DNA from: Strigomonas culicis
Lineage: Eukaryota; Euglenozoa; Kinetoplastea; Trypanosomatida; Trypanosomatidae
Direction: 5' to 3'
DNA: 13,057 nt
Assembly (NCBI GenBank): GCA_000482145.1
Contig: AUXH01000543.1
Location: forward strand, 1 to 13,057
Numbering within the stretch: position 1 is the stretch's first letter; every line of letters begins with the position of its first letter. The notes under the pieces were generated by a model that was not told the origin of the DNA, ran no database searches, and was given only the letters and a program-made list of their open reading frames with translations. The position numbers were made by a program, and so were the translations under genes. Shown piece after piece: positions 1-7,102 of this stretch.

Positions 1-35
1 CTGTTGTCATACTTTGTTTAAAAATTAAGTATATT

Positions 36-38
<3 letters not shown>

Positions 39-80
<42 letters not shown>
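39..80 (+). repeat. (TC)21 microsatellite
   Basis: Twenty-one uninterrupted TC units lie in the gap upstream of the first gene. Long pyrimidine runs on the sense strand are usual in trypanosomatid intergenic regions, where they can serve as the polypyrimidine signal for trans-splicing and for polyadenylation of the upstream transcript. This one is about 200 bases from the next ATG and a closer tract exists, so it may act on the upstream gene's 3' end or be a neutral microsatellite. Confidence 0.95.
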
Positions 81-83
<3 letters not shown>

Positions 84-226
84 ATCTCGATAGCGAACTA
101 CCGTTCTTTTGCCTTTTCTCTTTCCTGCACTATTTTTATCATCATTGAAGCGAAGCAACTTCGTAATATTGCTTTATATATATATATTGGGCCTTCATTG
201 CTTTTAAGAACCTTCAAGAACTGAGG

Positions 227-240
227 CCTTTTCTCCTCAG
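227..240 (+). promoter_or_regulatory. Candidate spliced-leader acceptor for the dehydrogenase kinase gene
   Basis: A short pyrimidine-rich stretch ends in CAG at 238-240, leaving a 47-base 5' UTR before the ATG at 288. An alternative is the AG at 149-150, after the pyrimidine-rich stretch around 103-145. The site is inferred from the general rule for trypanosomatids (pyrimidine tract, then the first suitable AG). Confidence 0.45.
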
Positions 241-287
241 AGACCTTTGATTATATACACACCGTTTTGTTTCGTCCTGCCGAAGCA

Positions 288-1580
288 ATGTTCAGACGTG
301 CATCGCTTGCACCGCTTGCATTATTCTCGTCGGTTCAGAGACGCTTTAATTCGTCACAAGAGCTCACTGCCTTGAAAACCCAGTTACAAAAGTTAGAGAA
401 AAAGATACAGCAACTGGAAGAAAGCAAGGCGTCCAATGGACTTGTATCGATTTTTGCGTCTAGACATATGAAGGAGATGAACATGAAAATGGCATTACAT
501 GTTTTTGCTGACAAGTCTTATAGTTCTTTCATTTTTTGCCACAAACACCTTCCTGTTGTGTTGGCACACTTCATTATGCAGTTGGATAATCTCCCCGCAG
601 GACTGAGTGCCATGCCCTCCGTTATCAAGGTGAGGGGTATCATTTTGAATTCCTTCTTGAAGATTGTGAGCTGCAAAATTCCCACTTCTCCTGAAGCAGA
701 AAAAGAGTTTATCCATGTTCTTGAAGATATCGATGAAGCGCATGCTGAAGCAGAACTGGTCAAAACACTATCGGTTGGCATTTTAGAGCTAAAGGACCAC
801 TTATCGAGGCATCGCCGTGCACTTTTGGAGTTGAAAGAATCCAGCCCACAATGGAGTCGTATTAAGCTAAACGAATCAGACATCATGCCCTACGAAGAAC
901 TCGCCGGAATACAAGAGCCGTTGGATTTCTGCAATCGGTGCATTGTGAGGTACAATTTCATGTCCAGAATGTTGCTGAATCTTGGAAATGACGCGAAACG
1001 AGTGGGCATGGTTGACCTCGAAGTGAACTTGGAGCGGATCGTTCGCGGTGCCGTGGATGAAGCCAGACAGATCTGTACCGATCACTATGGTGACTGCCCC
1101 GATGTTGAGTTCACAATTTCAACGGACACGAAAAAAATCCGGTTCCCATTCATGACGACAACGATTCGTTACATTGTTGTGGAGTTGATGAAAAATGCGT
1201 TTCGTGCGACTGTCGACGCGCACATGAAAAGAAATTCCTGCGGTATTGTCACCTGCGACGATATGCCCCCTGTGAAGATTCTTGTCCACATGAAAAAGGG
1301 TATCAATCACGCGTGCATTCGTGTGTCTGACGAAGGCCTCGGCATGACGCAGAAGCAGCAGGAAATGGCCATGGCGTATTCATTCACAACGGTGGATAAG
1401 CCAGCCATAAGCTTAACCAATGAAGGTCACGTCGAGCACACGGAGGCCGTCTCTCCACTCGCAGGCTATGGGTATGGCCTGCCCATGTCTCGTGTTTATG
1501 CAAACTGTTTTGGTGGTGATCTGGCGATTAAATCCATGGAAGGATTTGGCACGCGTGCATACTACCACATACAATTGTAA
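288..1580 (+). CDS. Mitochondrial pyruvate/branched-chain alpha-ketoacid dehydrogenase kinase
   Basis: A 430-residue member of the PDK/BCKDK family, which phosphorylates and switches off the E1 subunit of the pyruvate or branched-chain ketoacid dehydrogenase complex in the mitochondrial matrix. The start is the ATG at 288; the frame is open further upstream but has only a TTG. Residues 1-24 are basic and hydroxylated without acids, like a mitochondrial presequence. Residues about 70-235 fit the helical family domain, with the conserved histidine at H175 (SRHRRAL) and a final helix around FMSRMLLNLGN. The GHKL ATP-binding domain follows: N box ELMKNAFRA at 299-307 with the catalytic-type E299, G1 box DEGLGM at 348-353, and G2 box AGYGYGLP at 392-399. 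It ends with GGDLAIKSMEGFGT at 409-422. The last part is more PDK-like than BCKDK-like. The protein stops eight residues later, so the PDK C-terminal tail with its Asp-Trp motif is absent. Which complex it regulates is not decided. Confidence 0.93.
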   Translation: MFRRASLAPLALFSSVQRRFNSSQELTALKTQLQKLEKKIQQLEESKASNGLVSIFASRHMKEMNMKMALHVFADKSYSSFIFCHKHLPVVLAHFIMQLDNLPAGLSAMPSVIKVRGIILNSFLKIVSCKIPTSPEAEKEFIHVLEDIDEAHAEAELVKTLSVGILELKDHLSRHRRALLELKESSPQWSRIKLNESDIMPYEELAGIQEPLDFCNRCIVRYNFMSRMLLNLGNDAKRVGMVDLEVNLERIVRGAVDEARQICTDHYGDCPDVEFTISTDTKKIRFPFMTTTIRYIVVELMKNAFRATVDAHMKRNSCGIVTCDDMPPVKILVHMKKGINHACIRVSDEGLGMTQKQQEMAMAYSFTTVDKPAISLTNEGHVEHTEAVSPLAGYGYGLPMSRVYANCFGGDLAIKSMEGFGTRAYYHIQL

Positions 1581-1627
1581 ACCGCCACACGCGCCGTTTT
1601 TATCACCTGCACCATTTTTATACAGTG

Positions 1628-1631
<4 letters not shown>

Positions 1632-1663
<32 letters not shown>
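1632..1663 (+). repeat. (AC)16 microsatellite
   Basis: Sixteen AC units in the 3' flank of the kinase gene, followed by a degenerate ACATAC/ATATAC stretch. It lies about 50 bases after the stop codon and would be in the 3' UTR. Confidence 0.95.
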
Positions 1664-1668
<5 letters not shown>

Positions 1669-2170
1669 TATACACGTATCATGTGAACTACCAACCGACC
1701 TCCAAAAGGTGGCAGGACCACGTTAGTGCATCTGGTTCGACTGCTTGTTATCGCGAGAGGAAAAAAAAAAGAAGAAGGTTCGCGCATTTTAGTGTATCCA
1801 CCTGGTTATTTGAGTGGATCCATTGCTTTTCTTTTTTTCTTTCCATTTTTTGTTTTTATTTCATACATTCAAAACGTTGTTTTTTTTCCAATCCTCTTTT
1901 CTCTTTCTTGGTTTTCATTTTTTTTCTTCTTATTTTCCCGTTCGCATTCCCCTCTCTCTTTGTTGATATTCTCTAGTTTCAATTATTTCTTCATTTCGTA
2001 TGTTGTACTTGTTTTTTTTTTTTTAATATTTTTATACATATGTTCATGCTGTTGCAAGTGTTAATACTTCGAAAGTAAGTACAAAGAGCAAAGAGTCAGC
2101 GAGTGTTTCTACTATAATACCATAACTGTTTGAATCCGTTCTGTTCCTGTTGGGCGACTGTGGTCTCTTC

Positions 2171-2212
2171 ATTTCCTGCTTACCTTCTTCTTCGGTCTCT
2201 CTGCTGATTTAG
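2171..2212 (+). promoter_or_regulatory. Candidate spliced-leader acceptor for the ZZ-finger gene
   Basis: A pyrimidine-rich stretch (many TTC/TCT units) ends at TTTAG, with AG at 2211-2212, 20 bases before the ATG at 2233. Further AGs at 2220-2221 and 2230-2231 would give even shorter leaders. Inferred from sequence rules only. Confidence 0.45.
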
Positions 2213-2232
2213 CTATTCTAGTCTGTATCAGC

Positions 2233-4413
2233 ATGTCGGACGCCAATGCGCCCAAAAGCACCACGACCCCCCATCAGTGGAACACCTTAGTTGATTACGA
2301 AAAAGGGGATGTCATACTAAGCTTATTCAAGAAACTATCTTGCTCTCTTTTTCAGAAAGACTCGTTGCACCTTGTCGAGCGCGAGAGCTACGAGTGCCAC
2401 GGGAGTGACCCCATCTTCTCAACCAATAGCTTAGTATTGTACGGCCAGGTCGGCTACATTAGGCGCGAGGCGCTGCTGCATGTCATCCGCTACGCCCGGC
2501 TGCGACAAGTCAGTGACTTTGCGTCATGCGTCGCGATTGGACACGTGACGCTCGACCTTGTGCCGCACATGTTCCTAGAGCCACTGAACCCCTGCCTCCA
2601 TACCGATGCCTACCGCAGATGGTACCGGTGCCACCACGCGATGCGGGCGGGGCTGCTCTATAAGATTAACGCCCAGCGTGCGATGACGAAGGAGCGGCTG
2701 CAGCGCATTGTGGAGGAGAGCACGAGGCCGCCCAACGCGACGGCCGTCTTCCCTAATCCTACGCAGTCGTCAGACGATCCTGTGCTAAACGGGCAGACCT
2801 TTCGGGAGTTCTTTCGCGATCTCCAGCATGAAGCACCGGGCAAAACCTTTGCCCCCCTTGACGATTACTACAATGCGCTGATGGAGGAGCGGATCGACAT
2901 GGCCAGAATTGCCGCAGCCGTTCCAACCGTGTTCGTTCCGTGGTCGTATCAGTACCCGGAGAGTCTGGAGTGGCTCGAGGACAGGGTGTTCAACGACACC
3001 TATCTTCAGCAGCTGCGTGCGGCAGAGCGGAGCGCTTCGGGAAAGGAGATAGCGGACCCGTGGTTGCACTTCGTGGAGTCGTTTGTGACCGTGCCCCCAA
3101 GACGCACCGTGGATCGGGCGGTGTATCACCACACGTTCATTCCGCCCTACTCCAAGCGCGCGCAGATTGTGTTGGTATGCATGGACGCCGACTGCGCCCC
3201 GTCGCGCGAGGCGTACACCAAGCTGCTCGAACAGTGCGGCGGATGGAGAAGCAACGAGGTCGACGTGCTGTCTCTGTGGGCGGGGCCGAAGGGGTTCCAC
3301 AGCGAGTTCGCCACGCAGTTTAACGTGCGCCAGGTGCCTTTTGTGATTGGAACGACGCCGGCAAAGCGCGACTACCACACGTTCAAGCTCTCCAAGCCTT
3401 TCATTACGTACATACCGCAAGTGTACAGCAAAAAAGGAGAGCTGCTGCCCGTCATCATGCACGCCGCCCCACCCAAGTTTGAGGAGGAGGAGGAGGCGGA
3501 GGCAGCTGCCAAATGGCACTCTCTAACCCCCAGCGAACGCGCTTCACTGACGTCGGCAATGCACTCATTCATGTTGTCCGTTAGCGCGTCGCTCTCCTTC
3601 TCCGCCAGCGTGACAAAGCACTTCATTGTCTGCAACCCGTACACGGAGGTCTCCACCAAGGCGCTTCGCGCTCGCCAACTGTCTCGTGTCGTGCTACGCG
3701 GCAACATGAGCGATGCGGATGTGCGGCGGGCGCGCAAGATGTGGCATCAACTGATCGCACTGGAGAACTTCCACTACCTCGGCCAAATCATCCAGAGCTC
3801 CATCCCCCTTACCATCACGCTGCTGCCCCCGACGCCGCGGCGCTACGTCAGAGGCGCCACCCCAGTGATAGCATGCAGTGGGTGCCAGCAGCACATCCCC
3901 ATTGAGACAGCGCCACACTATCACTGCATTCAGTGCACGCAAAGCGACGGCTGCTTCTGCCAAAGCTGTTTCGAGGCCAAGGTGCACCCCATGCATCATC
4001 TGCTGCTCCGCGTGCCTCCCGGTATTACAGATCTGTGCATACCGTTGCTCTGGGGCCCATCGAACGTCACCCCGCTCCGATGCATCCAGGGGCAGGTCCT
4101 GCGCGCGCAGACGCCCATACACGCCGGCATCCACTGCAATCGCTGCTTTAACCCTGTCAAGGGCATTCGCTGGAAGTGTGCCGTGTGTCACGAGTACGAC
4201 CTTTGTGAAAACTGCTTTACAAAGCGAATGCGGAAGGAGAAGGATGGGATCGAGGAGGTGCGTGCAGGTACCTATGAGGCCATGCGGTGTCACCTGCCAA
4301 CACACCCATTCCTGTGCATTCCGTTTCCGCGGAGAACAAACGCAGAAGAGTTCCTCGAACCAAAGAAGATATTTACCTCAATTCATGAGTTTCTGGAACA
4401 GGATACTGCGTGA
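2233..4413 (+). CDS. Thioredoxin-like / double ZZ zinc finger protein
   Basis: A 726-residue protein that I do not recognise as a named gene. The C-terminus carries two ZZ-type zinc fingers. The first has C548, C551, C565, C568, C576, C579 and histidines at 585-589. The second has C635, C638, C649, C652, C658 and C661 with the family's YDLCENCF signature; its histidines (H687, H691) come after an insert of about 20 charged residues. ZZ fingers bind two zinc ions and usually mediate protein contacts, often to N-terminal peptides of partners. Residues about 305-395 read like a thioredoxin fold: a hydrophobic strand (QIVLVCMDAD) runs into CAPS at 321-324, in the place of the CxxC active site, and NVRQVPFVIG follows with a cis-proline-type P369. 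With only the first cysteine kept, it may be redox-inactive or CxxS-type. An acidic run lies at 417-423 (EEEEEAE). Residues 1-300 show no motif I know. The zinc fingers are firm; the thioredoxin fold is inference. Confidence 0.9.
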   Translation: MSDANAPKSTTTPHQWNTLVDYEKGDVILSLFKKLSCSLFQKDSLHLVERESYECHGSDPIFSTNSLVLYGQVGYIRREALLHVIRYARLRQVSDFASCVAIGHVTLDLVPHMFLEPLNPCLHTDAYRRWYRCHHAMRAGLLYKINAQRAMTKERLQRIVEESTRPPNATAVFPNPTQSSDDPVLNGQTFREFFRDLQHEAPGKTFAPLDDYYNALMEERIDMARIAAAVPTVFVPWSYQYPESLEWLEDRVFNDTYLQQLRAAERSASGKEIADPWLHFVESFVTVPPRRTVDRAVYHHTFIPPYSKRAQIVLVCMDADCAPSREAYTKLLEQCGGWRSNEVDVLSLWAGPKGFHSEFATQFNVRQVPFVIGTTPAKRDYHTFKLSKPFITYIPQVYSKKGELLPVIMHAAPPKFEEEEEAEAAAKWHSLTPSERASLTSAMHSFMLSVSASLSFSASVTKHFIVCNPYTEVSTKALRARQLSRVVLRGNMSDADVRRARKMWHQLIALENFHYLGQIIQSSIPLTITLLPPTPRRYVRGATPVIACSGCQQHIPIETAPHYHCIQCTQSDGCFCQSCFEAKVHPMHHLLLRVPPGITDLCIPLLWGPSNVTPLRCIQGQVLRAQTPIHAGIHCNRCFNPVKGIRWKCAVCHEYDLCENCFTKRMRKEKDGIEEVRAGTYEAMRCHLPTHPFLCIPFPRRTNAEEFLEPKKIFTSIHEFLEQDTA

Positions 4414-4730
4414 AAGGAAAGGGCACATCTACATCTTATTCCTGTATATTATGACGGATGTAAAACTATATAGACCTTTACTATGCTTAATAAAAAAAAG
4501 CTCTCTGTACTTCTGTTGTTTATGTGCGCTCTTCTTGCTGTTGTTATTTTCAAGTGTATGCGTGTGAGTGCGTGTCTACCGGTTGAATAACACACTTTTT
4601 ACTCCTTTTGTCTTCTCTACTTTTTTTCTTTACCCTCGTTCTTGACACGTGTGTACTGTGTCATGTAATTGGAGCTTCGTGTTTGACACCGCTCAGTAAA
4701 CTTCCGCCGCATCTAGGTGAACTTGCCAAA
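4414..4730 (+). other. Intergenic region with trans-splice signals
   Basis: A 317-base gap. It has an A-run near 4492, a T-rich stretch at about 4510-4555, and a strong pyrimidine tract at about 4600-4645. The first AG after that tract is at 4673-4674 and a second is at 4695-4696, either giving a plausible 5' UTR (56 or 34 bases) for the gene starting at 4731. The frame is open upstream of 4731 from a TTG at 4608, but that part lies before the splice signal and is unlikely to be in the mRNA. Confidence 0.6.
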
Positions 4731-5885
4731 ATGGGGTGCGAGCAAAGCAAAAGTAAAACACCCAATGACAAAAAAGGGGCAGAGGATCAGGGGAAGCATA
4801 AGAAAGACAACGATACACATGGAAAGAGTAAAACAGGTAAGGGATCTGAGAAAACTATAGATACACAGGGGAGAAAGGATGATGCCACGATGGAAGGCCG
4901 GGCTGGAAAAGGCTCGGCAGCCTTCTCTTTTCTCGCCAAGCAACGAAGCGACATTGTGGAGCCGTCCGCCCTGAGGCCCTTGACGAGCTACTGGTACAGC
5001 GAGGGCGACACCGACAGCACGACCTCCAGCGCGCCGCACCTCTTTCGCATGAGTCCCATCGACCGGGTGGACACCCTTGAGGGCACGTGGCACTGGTGGC
5101 ACCATCAGGTGAAGCGCGAGCGCGTCACGCACGACGGCGCCAGCCGCACGCGCTTGCAGGACGTGCCCCACCAGCTGGTGCGCCAGCACGAGGTGGAGCC
5201 GGCCGAGGTGGACATGGACCTCAGCCATTGCTACATGGAGCAGACGGCGCCGTACGTGCTGGCGGGGCTGTTCACTTCCCCGCACTTGGCGGAGATCCGC
5301 TGGGTGACGTCGCTGCGCCTGGACGGCAACTACTTCGCAAACGCCGGCCTGAGCTACCTGCTGTCGGTCATGTCCACCGCGAACGAGGTGAAGCCCATCT
5401 TCCCCTCCCTCGAGCAGCTGTACCTGAACAACATGAACCTGGATGCCACCTCGGTTTCTGGCATCCTCTTCTTCCTCTTCCCGGTGGACCCGGTCGCCTC
5501 GAAGCGTTTCCACTCCCATAAGCCGCCCGTCTCCAATGAGTTTGTGCCGCAAGGAAAGGAAGGGCCCCAGGGAGAGCTCTTCCCGTCCCTCAGCATTCTG
5601 AGCCTGAACGACAACCCTGGGCTGGGGCAGGACGGCTTTGAGGCCGTGCTGACCCACCTCCTCAGCAGCCACTACAAGGTGCACAACCTCGGCTCGCTCG
5701 ATCTGTCGCGATGCGGCATCCCCGCCCACTGCACCAAGCAGTTGAAACAGTTTCTGAAGGACCTGAAACACACCATCGACGCAGGCGTCTACCCCATCGT
5801 CCCTCAGCGTTTGGTTCTTCTAGGAAATACGCTGGACACCGTCAAGGAGAAACCCCCCGTGTCGCAAGTGGAGATTGTGATGTAG
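4731..5885 (+). CDS. Leucine-rich-repeat protein, probably N-myristoylated and palmitoylated
   Basis: A 384-residue protein beginning MGCEQSKSK. Gly2 with Ser6 fits the N-myristoylation consensus, and Cys3 is a classic palmitoylation partner site. Together they predict attachment to the plasma, flagellar or another membrane. I chose this ATG because it creates that signal and lies just after a pyrimidine tract and AG. Residues 4-60 are hydrophilic, rich in Lys, Gly, Asp and Ser, and probably a flexible linker. Residues about 190-345 contain leucine-rich repeats of the long, RNI-like kind: VTSLRLDGNYFANAGLSYLL (192-211), LEQLYLNNMNL (227-237), LSILSLNDNPGLGQDGFEAV (287-306) and LGSLDLSRCGIPAHC (320-334). 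Repeats of this sort are usually protein-binding scaffolds; no enzyme motif is visible. The first 150 or so coding bases are AT-richer than the rest. Partner and process are unknown. Confidence 0.88.
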   Translation: MGCEQSKSKTPNDKKGAEDQGKHKKDNDTHGKSKTGKGSEKTIDTQGRKDDATMEGRAGKGSAAFSFLAKQRSDIVEPSALRPLTSYWYSEGDTDSTTSSAPHLFRMSPIDRVDTLEGTWHWWHHQVKRERVTHDGASRTRLQDVPHQLVRQHEVEPAEVDMDLSHCYMEQTAPYVLAGLFTSPHLAEIRWVTSLRLDGNYFANAGLSYLLSVMSTANEVKPIFPSLEQLYLNNMNLDATSVSGILFFLFPVDPVASKRFHSHKPPVSNEFVPQGKEGPQGELFPSLSILSLNDNPGLGQDGFEAVLTHLLSSHYKVHNLGSLDLSRCGIPAHCTKQLKQFLKDLKHTIDAGVYPIVPQRLVLLGNTLDTVKEKPPVSQVEIVM

Positions 5886-6430
5886 TGGCTTGCTTACGCT
5901 TCTTCTACTGACCCCCTGTCGCTCTTCTAGTGGTCTGCTTGACATCAACTTATTATTTCTATAATGTATCGCTTTTTACTGTACTACTCGTTTGTGTTCT
6001 CCTGCACATTACTTGTGTTGACCATGTTGTCACCTTTTCTTTTTCTTGTGTTCTTGACGTATTCGATGTAAAAATCCAACATTCTTTAAAAAAGTAAACA
6101 CCAAAACGTGAAATCATGACACTGATTGGTTCTGGTCGATATTGCTTTTACAGCGTCTCATTCTCTCTAATACCATGCGTGTGATTTTCACGCTTGTAGA
6201 AAAGAAACAAATGCAATACAGTGTTTTATCGCTTTAAAAAAAAAAGTATTTCTGATAGGCTGATATGCGCTTTGTAACTTCAGTTTTATTGGCAACGCTA
6301 ATGTAGAATCTGTATGTGTTCCTCTCCGCTCTCCTTTGCTATTTAGTTTAGCTCAGTAGTTTTGGTTTTCCCTTCCTTGTTCCGCTTTTGCAATTGTCTT
6401 TTTGCTTTCCTTAAAAGAACTTAAAAAGGG
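5886..6430 (+). other. Intergenic region between the LRR gene and the small membrane protein gene
   Basis: A 545-base AT-rich gap with no supportable gene. It should hold the 3' UTR and poly(A) site of the LRR gene. Two pyrimidine tracts precede the next ATG: about 6318-6344 with AG at 6345-6346, and about 6359-6412 with AG at 6416-6417. I see no tRNA, snoRNA or repeat structure that I can support. Confidence 0.6.
6359..6417 (+). promoter_or_regulatory. Candidate spliced-leader acceptor for the small membrane protein gene
   Basis: A long T/C-rich tract ends in AAAAG at 6413-6417, only 13 bases before the ATG at 6431. The competing acceptor at 6345-6346, after its own pyrimidine tract, would give an 84-base leader. 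Both are plausible. Confidence 0.4.
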
Positions 6431-6685
6431 ATGCTTCGCTGCACGTCTGTAGCGCGCGGTGGCTTCTCGCAAGAGGCGTTCCACCGTATGACGAAGTACA
6501 TTACGTCGCGCAACCCGAACGAGCGCTACCTCCGCACCGGGCACATCGTTTTAGAGACTCTGAAGCGCTACCACGCCTACATCTTGGCGGTGGTGCTGAT
6601 AGGCGGCGTCACCATTTACGATCACAAACAGAATCCGGAGAGTATTCCTGGCGTGGTCCACGATGGTCGTTCATTGGTGCTGTAA
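6431..6685 (+). CDS. Small single-pass membrane protein, probably mitochondrial
   Basis: An 84-residue protein that I do not recognise. The N-terminus (MLRCTSVARGGFSQ) has arginines, serines and no acids before Glu15, which fits a mitochondrial targeting sequence. Residues about 48-63 (HAYILAVVLIGGVTIY) form one hydrophobic segment long enough for a membrane span. A short, mostly polar tail (DHKQNPESIPG and on) follows. Small proteins of this shape in trypanosomatids are often accessory subunits of respiratory complexes or the ATP synthase, but nothing in the sequence identifies one. The gene has its own pyrimidine tract and AG upstream, GC-rich codons unlike its AT-rich flanks, and the same orientation as its neighbours. 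These support a real gene despite its size. Confidence 0.75.
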   Translation: MLRCTSVARGGFSQEAFHRMTKYITSRNPNERYLRTGHIVLETLKRYHAYILAVVLIGGVTIYDHKQNPESIPGVVHDGRSLVL

Positions 6686-6980
6686 ATGCTACTACCAATA
6701 AATGTGGCTAGAAGCATCTTGCAAAAACTAATAAAAAGAACATAATATGCGAATTAATAGTAAAAAACCGAAAACACCTTTTCCGTTTTTTCTTCCTTTT
6801 TTCTCTCTTTCGTGTGCAATGCAGAGACCCACGAAAGCTAAGAGTACCCTTCAACCACACTCCTGTTTTTGTTTATTTACCTTTTTTCTGTTACACATAA
6901 GCAAGAAAAGAAAAACTTACACACACTATCTTTTTTTTTCTCCTTTGTTGTTGTATGAATCACTTTTTTTTTTGTTTCCT

Positions 6981-6986
<6 letters not shown>

Positions 6987-7012
<26 letters not shown>
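6987..7012 (+). repeat. (TG)13 microsatellite
   Basis: Thirteen TG units directly upstream of the pyrimidine tract that should direct trans-splicing of the next gene. Confidence 0.95.
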
Positions 7013-7013
<1 letters not shown>

Positions 7014-7026
7014 CTGTATTATGTTG

Positions 7027-7090
7027 TTACTCTGCCTTTCCCTTTTTTGTTTCTCTACTATCATTTTTCTTTTTGCCGTCTGACTGTAAG
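7027..7090 (+). promoter_or_regulatory. Candidate spliced-leader acceptor for the second LRR gene
   Basis: An almost pure T/C tract is followed by the first AG at 7089-7090, leaving a 12-base 5' UTR before the ATG at 7103. This is one of the clearest acceptors in the window and decides the start codon of the following gene. Confidence 0.6.
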
Positions 7091-7102
7091 AACGTCACCA
7101 CG

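Larger units (their letters stand above)
1581..2232 (+). other. Intergenic region between the kinase and ZZ-finger genes
   Basis: This 652-base gap should hold the kinase 3' UTR, its poly(A) site and the 5' UTR of the next gene. It contains an (AC)16 run at 1632-1663, a purine patch around 1760-1776, and a very T-rich block from about 1825 to 2045. A second pyrimidine tract runs up to the next gene. Open frames here (for example 1683-1976 and 1726-2064) consist of Phe/Ser/Leu low-complexity sequence made by the T tracts and are not genes. No tRNA or other RNA gene is convincing. Confidence 0.7.
6686..7102 (+). other. Intergenic region with TG repeat and trans-splice signal
   Basis: A 417-base gap. 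It contains several T-rich blocks, a (TG)13 run at 6987-7012, and a strong pyrimidine tract from about 7027 to 7086. An ATG at 6986, inside the TG run, is in frame with the next gene, but it would add a Cys/Val and Phe-rich leader encoded by the repeat and the splice signal, so it is not the start. The open frame at 6747-7106 is low-complexity and rejected. Confidence 0.65.

Noticed and set aside
267..287. Upstream extension of the kinase frame from a TTG codon
   Set aside because: Nuclear genes of these organisms start at ATG; the ATG at 288 gives a good mitochondrial presequence.
1729..1745. GGTTCGACTGC, close to a tRNA B box
   Set aside because: One mismatch to the consensus, no A box at the right distance and no cloverleaf arms around it.
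1726..2064. Hydrophobic open frame in the first large gap
   Set aside because: Its composition is simply translated T-rich intergenic sequence; no coding signal or splice site fits.
4608..4730. Upstream extension of the MGC LRR protein
   Set aside because: It starts at TTG, includes the pyrimidine tract and would destroy the N-terminal MGC acylation signal.
6986..7102. In-frame ATG upstream of the second LRR gene
   Set aside because: It lies in the TG microsatellite before the splice acceptor; the added residues are repeat-encoded.
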